Positions 1 to 4,226 of a stretch of DNA of 8,746 nt are shown one piece after another (the stretch's first letter is position 1; every line of letters begins with the position of its first letter). Position numbers and translations under genes: made by a program. Below the pieces are notes generated by a model that was given only the letters and a program-made list of their open reading frames with translations, had not been told where the DNA came from and made no database searches. This stretch comes from Pseudonocardiales bacterium (lineage in GTDB: Bacteria > Actinomycetota > Actinomycetes > Mycobacteriales > Pseudonocardiaceae). The stretch is taken from assembly GCA_025465385.1 (NCBI GenBank), contig JAODNG010000321.1, positions 1 to 8,746 on the forward strand, given 5' to 3'.

Positions 1-279
1 GGCACTGTCACCTATGGGCCGGTCCCGGTGGCGACCGGCAAGGCCAGCGCACCGACCGTTCCCGGAACCTTTCATGTGACCTGGAAGGATCTTCACCACC
101 GCAGCAGCGAGTTCCACAACGCGCCGATGCCGTCCTCGGTGTTCTTCAACGGTGGGGACGCCTTCCACGAAGGCAGCGTCACCGTCCGCTCGAACGGTTG
201 CGTGCACCTCACCCAGCCCGCCGCGCAAACCTTCTACAACACCCTGCACGTCGGCGACGAGGTACAGGTCGTCGACTGA
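1..279 (+). CDS. L,D-transpeptidase (YkuD fold), C-terminal part; 5' end outside window
   Basis: This is the C-terminal 92 residues of a YkuD-type L,D-transpeptidase. The family cross-links peptidoglycan stem peptides (3-3 links) outside the membrane, using a catalytic Cys. The frame is open from base 1, so the real start lies upstream; the GTG at 28 is internal. The active-site signature is visible: a His in AFHEGSV (166-168), then SNGCVHL with the catalytic Cys codon at 199-201, followed by a short tail ending GDEVQVVD, which is how these domains usually finish. Substrate-binding and N-terminal regions (signal peptide, Ig-like or peptidoglycan-binding domains) cannot be seen. Which L,D-transpeptidase class it belongs to is therefore unknown. 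The family call is firm because the His and SxGC motif sit at normal spacing and the codon use is strongly coding. Confidence 0.88.
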   Translation, partial: GTVTYGPVPVATGKASAPTVPGTFHVTWKDLHHRSSEFHNAPMPSSVFFNGGDAFHEGSVTVRSNGCVHLTQPAAQTFYNTLHVGDEVQVVD

Positions 280-444
280 CGGTGGGATTCGACTATCAGT
301 ACAGGTCACGGGTCGTCGACACGCACGGTAGCCAGATTCCCAAGGCTCCTGACCAAGCACCGGCGCCTCCGATGGGCCTCCGCTCCGGGATGGTCCCAGG
401 GCTGGGCACGACAGTGGTGATCAGGCTGGACGCCCCTCCGTCGT

Positions 445-472
445 TGCGTCATGCTCACGAGGAGCTGACGCA
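445..472 (+). promoter_or_regulatory. Strong hairpin / inverted repeat just before the SET-domain gene
   Basis: TGCGTCA (445-451) is exactly complementary to TGACGCA (466-472). Inside it, GCTC (453-456) pairs with GAGC (462-465). This gives 11 pairs with one bulged T (452) and an ACGAG loop. It ends 15 bases before the ATG at 488, so it lies in the leader or promoter of the SET gene. It could be an operator, since the outer arms are 21 bp apart centre to centre, or an RNA hairpin that limits ribosome access. A terminator for the upstream transpeptidase is less likely: it lies 166 bases past that stop and has no T-tract. Confidence 0.5.
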
Positions 473-487
473 GGGAAGCAGGCGACG

Positions 488-973
488 ATGGATGACGGAT
501 TCGAACTGCGAATGACGGGCAACAGGGGAGACGGTGTGTTCGCCACCCGGTCCTTCGAAGTCGGTGAGACGGTGCTGGTGGGTCGCATCGATCGCGAACT
601 CGACCACAACCACCCCCACGCTTCTCAGATCGGCGAGGATCATTTTGTGTTGCATGGTGGGCTTATCCCCGAGGTGAACCACTCGTGTGAGTCAAACTGT
701 GGAATCCGACCTAACGCCAGTGATGCTCACGACCTGGTTGCTCGCAAACCCATCATTCTCGGCGAGGAAATTACGTTCGACTACGCCATGCGGAACTACT
801 CGGTCGAGTACTTCCCCGCCCACTGCCGATGCGGCTCATGCCACTGCCGAGACCACATCACCGGGTGGAAGGATCTGCCCGCTCAGCGCAAAGTGGACTA
901 CCGCGGCTTTGTTGCTCCCTACCTCATCAGCATCGACAAGAAGGCCGCGGCAGGCTCCGCATTAGCGAAGTAA
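488..973 (+). CDS. Small SET-domain protein (putative protein lysine methyltransferase)
   Basis: This 161-residue protein is essentially a single SET domain. SET domains transfer methyl groups from S-adenosylmethionine to lysine side chains. The visible landmarks, in order, are NRGDGVFATR (residues 12-21, the SAM-binding GxG strand region), NHSCESNC (64-71, the NHSC pseudoknot motif with the following Asn), GEEITFDYA (92-100, with the catalytic-type Tyr 99) and a Cys-rich post-SET tail CRCGSCHC (Cys 113, 115, 118, 120) that could bind zinc. No signal peptide or membrane segment is seen, so it is probably cytoplasmic. The ATG at 488 is preceded by a purine-rich but imperfect ribosome site; an internal ATG at 512 would remove the first eight residues but keep the domain. 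The central part (about 640-780) is clearly lower in GC than neighbouring genes, suggesting acquisition. The target protein cannot be inferred. Confidence 0.85.
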   Translation: MDDGFELRMTGNRGDGVFATRSFEVGETVLVGRIDRELDHNHPHASQIGEDHFVLHGGLIPEVNHSCESNCGIRPNASDAHDLVARKPIILGEEITFDYAMRNYSVEYFPAHCRCGSCHCRDHITGWKDLPAQRKVDYRGFVAPYLISIDKKAAAGSALAK

Positions 974-1125
974 CAAGCCGACCCAAGGTCACTGGCCTCA
1001 GAAGTGGAGCGACGCGGCCACCATCCGTGACGCGCAGGGCCGCGATGTGGGGTGACGGGCTGCGGTGCGAGTCGGAGGGGTGTGCGAAGGCTCACCGGAT
1101 CGAGGAGCTGTTCTTCCGTCTGGGG

Positions 1126-1141
1126 AACCACGCGGGTGGTT
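1126..1141 (+). promoter_or_regulatory. Short inverted repeat upstream of the MarR-type gene
   Basis: AACCAC (1126-1131) and GTGGTT (1136-1141) form a perfect 6-bp inverted repeat around GCGG, about 80 bases before the likely start of the MarR-type gene. MarR proteins commonly bind short palindromes near their own promoter, so this is a possible autoregulatory operator. The arms are short and the call is weak. Confidence 0.25.
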
Positions 1142-1220
1142 GACTCTGCGGGTGGGCGATGAAGGCCGCGTGCCTGTCCGGTCGGGTCGCCGGCGCGCCA
1201 CCGATGGCCACAACGGCGGG

Positions 1221-1640
1221 GTGGTGACCGCGGAGGATGTTGACTGGCTCGTTGCCCGCCTGCGGGCGGTGGTCGCCGCCAGCTCCGCTGTGTGGGCGGC
1301 CCGTGGGATGACATTGTTGCAGCTCACCGCGCTGCATCTGATCAGCGCGCTGGCACCGGTTAGCCTCACCGATCTGGCCCAGGCCCTGGGTACCCGACCG
1401 CCGGCCACCTCCGCGATGGTCGATCGGCTAAGCCAGGCCGGGCTGGTGTGCCGCACGTCGGACCCGCAGGACCGTCGACGCGCGCAGCTGACCGTCACCG
1501 CCGACACCGAACGGATACTCGGCGACACCGACCCGGACACCGCCAGACGCCTGCAGACGGTGCTCACCGGCATGAGCGCACACACCCGCCGCCACCTCAT
1601 CGAGGTCCTCATCGACACGGTACGACGCTCCGCCCAGTAG
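1221..1640 (+). CDS. MarR-family winged-helix transcriptional regulator
   Basis: This is a MarR-type DNA-binding regulator of about 139 residues, normal for the family; such proteins act as dimers and often respond to small ligands. From the GTG at 1221, helices lead into the winged helix-turn-helix. VSLTDLAQAL (residues 47-56) is the first HTH helix, RPPATSAMVDRLSQAGLV (59-76) carries the recognition helix, and RTSDPQDRRRAQLTVT (78-93) is the classic wing with the DPxDRR signature. The C-terminal helices (about 106-136) would form the dimer interface. The frame stays open back to about 1065, but the extra 52 residues are Arg/Gly-rich and unlike the family. The start is therefore placed at the tandem GTG 1221/1224, behind a GGCGGGG stretch; the exact start is uncertain. 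The gene converges on the sigma gene, whose stop is 83 bases away. No regulated target can be named. Confidence 0.85.
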   Translation: MVTAEDVDWLVARLRAVVAASSAVWAARGMTLLQLTALHLISALAPVSLTDLAQALGTRPPATSAMVDRLSQAGLVCRTSDPQDRRRAQLTVTADTERILGDTDPDTARRLQTVLTGMSAHTRRHLIEVLIDTVRRSAQ

Positions 1641-1718
1641 CAGTACACCGATCAGCCTGTGGCAGCGCCGTTGTCGTTAGCCGGTAGCTTGTTGGCCACC
1701 TCGTCTCGGTCGGTGTCG

Positions 1719-1732
1719 CTCGGTTAGCCGAG
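1719..1732. repeat. Small hairpin spanning the sigma gene stop codon
   Basis: CTCGG (1719-1723) and CCGAG (1728-1732) flank a TTAG loop that contains the stop codon of the minus-strand sigma gene. It lies between two convergent genes, but the 5-bp stem without a T-tract is too short to call a terminator. I see no other good terminator in the 83-base convergent gap. Confidence 0.25.
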
Positions 1733-2920
1733 GTAGTCGCGCAGGGTCTGGGAGCGCGAGGGGTGGCGCAGCTTGGTCATCGTCTTGGTCTCGATCTGCC
1801 GGATCCGCTCCCGGGTGACCCCGTAGGCCTCGCCGACCTGGTTCAGGGTGCGTGGTTGGCCGTCGGTGAGGCCAAAGCGCAGCCGGATAATGCCGGCTTC
1901 CCGCTCGGACAGCGTGGCCAGCACCAATCGCAGGTCGTTTTGGAGCAGCGTGAATGACACCGCGTCCACCGCTACCACGGCTTCGGAGTCCTCGATGAAC
2001 TCACCGAGCCGAGATTCGCCTTCCTCTCCGATGGTCTGGTCCAGCGAGATGGGTTCCCGAGCGTATCGCTGGAGCTCTAACACCCTCTCCGGGGTGATGT
2101 CCATCTCCCTGGCCAACTCGTCTGAAGTGGGCTCATGACCGAGTCCCTGAAGCAGATCGCGTCTCAACCGACCCAGTGTGTTGATCACTTCAACCATATG
2201 CACTGGAATTCGGATGGTACGGGCCTGATCAGCCATCGCCCGGCTGATCGCCTGCCGGATCCACCAGGTGGCATAGGTGGAGAACTTGTAACCCTTGGTG
2301 TAGTCGAACTTCACCACCGCACGGATCAAACCCACGTTGCCTTCCTGAATCAGATCCAGGAATGGCATGCCCCGGCCTGTGTAGCGCTTGGCCAGCGACA
2401 CGACCAACCGCAGGTTGGCCGCCAGCAGGTGATCCTTCGCGCGGTCACCGTCGCGCATGAGCCAGCGCAGATCCTGGCGCAGCTGCGGGGTGAGCTTTTC
2501 GGTGACGTCCTCGGCGCGACGCATCCGCTCGCCAGCATAAAGTCCGGCCTCGATCTGCGTGGCAAGCCCCACTTCCTGCTCAGCGTTGAGCAGCGCCACC
2601 TTGCCGATCTGTCTGAGATACGCCCGGACCGAGTCGACCGAGGTGGTGAGCTCGGCGTCCTTGCGAGCCTGGTGCAGCGCCCCGGACTCCTCCTCGTCCC
2701 AGACGAAATCCGCGGACTGCCCGATTTTGTCCGGCGGCACCGCAGCATCCTTGGCGCCCTCACTGGCTAACGGGACGTCATCACTCGAAACCTCATCCAG
2801 GGATGCCGGACCAGGCACGCTGCGCCCGAATCCCAGATCTCCGACCGGCGCTTCCAGCGTATTCCCGGGCGCCTTGATCACTCGGCTGGCTTCACGGGAT
2901 GCGGCGGCGACGCGCATCAT
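1724..2920 (-). CDS. Principal-type RNA polymerase sigma factor, short SigA/RpoD-like paralogue
   Basis: This sigma-70 family protein directs RNA polymerase to promoters. With the ATG at 2918-2920 it has 398 residues. Residues 1-70 are a low-complexity N-terminus. FVWDEEES...QARKDAEL (72-91) leads into region 1.2 (about 95-130). Region 2 follows (about 164-235, DLIQEGNVGLIRA and YKFSTYATWWIRQAISRA), then region 3 (about 236-316), and region 4 (about 327-392) with the -35 helix VTRERIRQIE (368-377). All regions of a principal sigma are present, so it is not an ECF or stress type. It is shorter than mycobacterial SigA (about 530 residues) because the N-terminal extension is reduced. Several positions nearly invariant in SigA differ: ATQIEAG for AKRIEAG, AVVKFDY for AVEKFDY, QAISRA for QAITRA, and LGEFIED for LGDFIED. 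Its neighbours are a MarR gene and a peptide gene, not the usual sigA locus as I recall it, so a second copy is more likely than the housekeeping gene. That point is inference. Confidence 0.93.
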   Translation of the reverse strand: MMRVAAASREASRVIKAPGNTLEAPVGDLGFGRSVPGPASLDEVSSDDVPLASEGAKDAAVPPDKIGQSADFVWDEEESGALHQARKDAELTTSVDSVRAYLRQIGKVALLNAEQEVGLATQIEAGLYAGERMRRAEDVTEKLTPQLRQDLRWLMRDGDRAKDHLLAANLRLVVSLAKRYTGRGMPFLDLIQEGNVGLIRAVVKFDYTKGYKFSTYATWWIRQAISRAMADQARTIRIPVHMVEVINTLGRLRRDLLQGLGHEPTSDELAREMDITPERVLELQRYAREPISLDQTIGEEGESRLGEFIEDSEAVVAVDAVSFTLLQNDLRLVLATLSEREAGIIRLRFGLTDGQPRTLNQVGEAYGVTRERIRQIETKTMTKLRHPSRSQTLRDYLG

Positions 2921-2925
2921 CCTCA

Positions 2926-2931
2926 CCTCCT
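2926..2931 (-). promoter_or_regulatory. Ribosome binding site that decides the sigma gene start
   Basis: On the minus strand AGGAGG (2926-2931) is followed after five bases by two consecutive ATG codons (2918-2920, 2915-2917). A GTG at 2924-2926 in the same frame overlaps the Shine-Dalgarno sequence itself, so it cannot be the start served by it. The gene is therefore called from 2920. Confidence 0.8.
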
Positions 2932-2937
2932 CGACCC

Positions 2938-2958
2938 GATTTCGGCGACGCCGAAATC
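2938..2958. promoter_or_regulatory. Perfect 21-bp palindrome immediately upstream of the sigma gene's ribosome site
   Basis: GATTTCGGCG (2938-2947), a central A (2948) and CGCCGAAATC (2949-2958) form an exact palindrome with 10-bp arms. It ends six bases before the AGGAGG of the sigma gene. A one-base centre is awkward for an RNA hairpin loop, so a dimeric DNA-binding protein site is the more natural reading. I do not recognise it as a LexA, CIRCE or other well-known operator. Confidence 0.6.
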
Positions 2959-3052
2959 TCTGGTCGCAACCTCACCAAGCGCGAGATGCAGGAGGTAAAA
3001 CTGCAGCCTTTCGAGGACCCGGTTGCCACCTGGGTACCTGTGGACTGTACGG

Positions 3053-3066
3053 GAAGTGGACACTTC
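3053..3066. promoter_or_regulatory. 14-bp palindrome upstream of the sigma gene
   Basis: GAAGTG (3053-3058), GA, CACTTC (3061-3066) is an exact 6+6 bp inverted repeat, about 135 bases upstream of the sigma start. The position suits a transcription-factor operator or activator site. No promoter hexamers could be assigned with confidence. Confidence 0.35.
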
Positions 3067-3142
3067 GGGCTGGCCTGATATGCAGAAATTAGTTGGAAGG
3101 GTGGCTGCGAGGGGGCCACCCCTCCATTGCCGACGGCATTGC

Positions 3143-3171
3143 ACGCGATCACCCGATCACGCGATCGCGTG
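3143..3171. repeat. Three tandem 8-bp repeats running into a 14-bp palindrome
   Basis: ACGCGATC (3143-3150), ACCCGATC (3151-3158) and ACGCGATC (3159-3166) are head-to-tail 8-mers differing at one base. The last one forms part of the exact palindrome CACGCGATCGCGTG (3158-3171). Iterated sites of this kind can be cooperative protein-binding arrays, though an 8-bp period is shorter than a helical turn. The element lies about 240 bases upstream of the sigma start and 70 bases beyond the peptide-gene terminator. Confidence 0.5.
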
Positions 3172-3238
3172 GCGGCACAGCGCGACTGGAGGAGTAGTCG
3201 CCTGCCCCAGTACCGCCTGAGCGCTGCCGCCAGCTCTC

Positions 3239-3270
3239 GGCGGTGCCGTCCCTTAGCCGACGGCACCGCC
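3239..3270 (-). terminator. 12-bp stem terminator-like hairpin behind the peptide gene
   Basis: GGCGGTGCCGTC (3239-3250) and GACGGCACCGCC (3259-3270) are perfectly complementary across an 8-base loop, 32 bases past the stop of the minus-strand peptide gene. There is no T-tract, which is common for hairpin terminators in high-GC actinobacteria. Its strength and placement suggest that the peptide gene is a separate transcript, insulated from the sigma gene downstream. Confidence 0.7.
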
Positions 3271-3284
3271 CGTGATCACCAGCT

Positions 3285-3300
3285 CAACTCAGTTGAGTTG
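3285..3300. repeat. Short palindrome at the end of the peptide gene
   Basis: CAACTCA (3285-3291), GT, TGAGTTG (3294-3300) is an exact 7+7 bp inverted repeat lying 2 bases past the peptide-gene stop (3303-3305 on the minus strand). A shifted pairing, CTCAACT / AGTTGAG (3283-3289 and 3291-3297), also exists. The centre is too tight for a stable loop. It may stabilise the mRNA end together with the larger hairpin, or bind a protein. Confidence 0.35.
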
Positions 3301-3302
3301 AT

Positions 3303-3557
3303 TCAGCAGCTGCCGCCGTTGGCGCTGCCACCGTTGCCGCCAGTGGCGTCACCCGCGCTGGCGATACCAGTGCCCAGGATGCCAATGCCGCTCAGGATGT
3401 TGATGCCCAGGCCACCCTGGGCGTTGCCGCCGTTGCCGCCGGTGCCGCCGTCGCCGGCCTCACAGCCGTGCGCGCTGAACATGGACATCACGGTACGCGC
3501 GGGGAGCAGCTCAATGTGCTGCCCATCGATCTCGGCAAAGCTCAATGCGTCAGACAT
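3303..3557 (-). CDS. Small Gly/Asn-rich peptide of unknown function, possible exported or processed precursor
   Basis: This 84-residue product is not assigned to any family I can name. Residues 1-30 look like a leader-type block (SFAEIDGQH at 6-14, then ELLPARTVMSMF at 16-27). The rest is made mostly of Gly, Asn, Ala and Ser: GGTGGNGGNAQGG (37-49), an apolar Gly-zipper-like stretch GINILSGIGILGTGIASAG (51-69), then GGNGGSANGG (73-82) and a C-terminal Cys 84. The only other Cys is 32. The gene is well supported: an exact AGGAGG (3564-3569) lies six bases before the ATG, and a strong hairpin follows the stop. The Gly pattern recalls bacteriocin-like or RiPP precursors and, superficially, PE_PGRS repeats, but no modification enzyme or protease gene is next to it in the window. 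The leader/core split is inference from composition. Confidence 0.75.
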   Translation of the reverse strand: MSDALSFAEIDGQHIELLPARTVMSMFSAHGCEAGDGGTGGNGGNAQGGLGINILSGIGILGTGIASAGDATGGNGGSANGGSC

Positions 3558-3563
3558 GCAAAT

Positions 3564-3569
3564 CCTCCT
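3564..3569 (-). promoter_or_regulatory. Consensus ribosome binding site of the peptide gene
   Basis: AGGAGG on the minus strand with six bases to the ATG at 3555-3557. It is among the best Shine-Dalgarno matches in the window and is strong support that the short Gly-rich frame is translated. Confidence 0.8.
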
Positions 3570-3619
3570 AGAGAGTGACCTCAGTGGGCCCCGAAACAGA
3601 ACATCTCGCCGAACTCATT

Positions 3620-3646
3620 GCCGATTCGGCTAATATCACCATGGTG
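3620..3646 (-). promoter_or_regulatory. Two adjacent palindromes upstream of the peptide gene
   Basis: GCCGATTCGGC (3620-3630) and CACCATGGTG (3637-3646) are exact palindromes separated by six bases, roughly 63-90 bases upstream of the peptide start. Between them the minus strand reads GATATTA, a weak -10-like match, without a well-spaced -35. A promoter with flanking operator sites is plausible but not demonstrated. Confidence 0.3.
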
Positions 3647-3844
3647 GTGACTAGAGCGACTGACAATATGCATCCGCACCTAATCTTGCGCATCGCACCA
3701 CTTAGCTGAGACGTCGTTTTTTCACTACTTTGTCAGCGATGAGCCGCTACTTAGGCCGTGGCGGAGTCAGCACCTACCGCCCGGCCTTGACCTGCCGCCA
3801 TCCGAGCCGTGATGTTGCTGGCCAGCGGGCATGGGAAGGGTGAG

Positions 3845-3858
3845 GCTAGGTAGTCCGA
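3845..3858 (-). repeat. Repeat copy 1 (inverted) of the TCGGACTACCTAGC motif
   Basis: On the minus strand this reads TCGGACTACCTAGC, identical over 14 bases to copy 3 at 4074-4087, and shares GACTACCTAGC with copy 2. Confidence 0.6.
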
Positions 3859-3975
3859 AGCCGCCGCGCCGCGACGCGCACAGCATTTCCGGCGCGCCCG
3901 CTCTTGCTGACGGAAGCTTTCACGTGCTCTCGTTGAGAAGAAACCGGTAGCGCGCTACGTGGGATCACCGGCCAT

Positions 3976-3987
3976 GACTACCTAGCG
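3976..3987 (+). repeat. Repeat copy 2 of the GACTACCTAGC motif
   Basis: GACTACCTAGCG here is identical over 12 bases to 4077-4088. After one mismatched base the next three (CCG) match as well. It lies between copies 1 and 3. Confidence 0.6.
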
Positions 3988-4000
3988 TCCGAGGGATCCG

Positions 4001-4016
4001 GTTACACAGCGGTTAC
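4001..4016. promoter_or_regulatory. GTTAC-N6-GTTAC direct repeat, possible response-regulator site
   Basis: GTTAC (4001-4005), six bases, GTTAC (4012-4016); with the preceding bases it is CGGTTAC twice at an 11-bp period, one helical turn. Tandem sites of this spacing are typical of OmpR-type actinobacterial response regulators such as MtrA, GlnR and PhoP. Assignment to one of them is inference. It lies about 210 bases upstream of the called metallophosphoesterase start. Confidence 0.35.
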
Positions 4017-4073
4017 CAACAATGACGCAACGCTGCCGCTGTGGCGGACACGTTCATCGCGAACGTGCCACCG

Positions 4074-4088
4074 TCGGACTACCTAGCG
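4074..4088 (+). repeat. Repeat copy 3 of the TCGGACTACCTAGC motif
   Basis: TCGGACTACCTAGC (4074-4087) matches copy 1 in inverted orientation over 14 bases, and GACTACCTAGCG (4077-4088) matches copy 2 directly over 12. With copy 1 it bounds a segment of about 243 bases. Confidence 0.6.
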
Positions 4089-4226
4089 GCCGCACGCGTA
4101 CCGTATTCGGTAGTTAGTTGCATCGCAGAATGGAACCCTTCCACCATACGGCAGCGAAGTTATCGCAACGCCGCCGATGTTGCCTCGGCCGAGCACCCAA
4201 GGCAGCGGGCCCGGCACGATGGACGC

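Larger units (their letters stand above)
2921..3302. other. Region of about 380 bases without a convincing gene, rich in palindromes, between sigma and peptide genes
   Basis: No convincing gene is present. The stretch holds the sigma ribosome site, an exact 10+10 bp palindrome (2938-2958), a 6+6 bp palindrome (3053-3066), a 7-bp hairpin (GGGTGGC 3099-3105 with GCCACCC 3115-3121), three tandem 8-bp repeats running into a 14-bp palindrome (3143-3171), and the peptide-gene terminator (3239-3270). A plus-strand frame open through 2938-3075 and ending in TGA at 3076-3078 reads protein-like, but it has no good start signal. The density of symmetric sites suggests a control region for the sigma gene. 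Confidence 0.6.
3558..4226. other. Region of about 670 bases without a convincing gene, holding control-site-like repeats
   Basis: Stops are frequent in all frames and I find no convincing gene. Nearest the peptide gene are two small palindromes (3620-3630, 3637-3646), then an AT-richer tract with a six-T run (3717-3722) lacking a clear stem. From 3845 to 4088 there are three copies of a GACTACCTAGC motif in two orientations, a 12-bp palindrome GTAGCGCGCTAC (3947-3958) and a GTTAC direct repeat (4001-4016). A frame open from GTG 4041 continues into the metallophosphoesterase, but its first 62 residues do not resemble that family. Confidence 0.6.

Noticed and set aside
1065..1220. N-terminal extension of the MarR regulator
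   Set aside because: The extra 52 residues are Arg/Gly-rich and absent from the family; the GTG pair at 1221 gives a normal length.
2135..2770. Plus-strand frame opposite the sigma gene
   Set aside because: No family features; the opposite strand is a certain sigma factor.
3143..3171. CRISPR array or plasmid-type origin iterons
   Set aside because: The repeats are only 8 bp with no spacers, and there is no replication or cas gene nearby.
3303..3557. Peptide gene as a PE_PGRS protein
   Set aside because: The GGNGG pattern is similar, but there is no PE domain and the protein is far too short; the similarity may be only compositional.
3127..3633. Plus-strand frame across the peptide gene
   Set aside because: It is Pro/Leu-rich purely because the opposite strand encodes Gly-rich repeats, and it has no ribosome site; the minus-strand frame has a perfect one.
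3717..3722. Six-T run as a factor-independent terminator
   Set aside because: No stable stem precedes it on the plus strand and no gene ends nearby.
3845..4087. Confident call of a miniature transposable element
   Set aside because: The inverted ends are real, but no target-site duplication or second genomic copy can be seen from this window; kept only as a finding.
4041..4226. 62-residue N-terminal extension of the metallophosphoesterase
   Set aside because: The family begins with the MKLLLIADTH strand, and the extension carries one of the repeat copies, so it looks like leader DNA.
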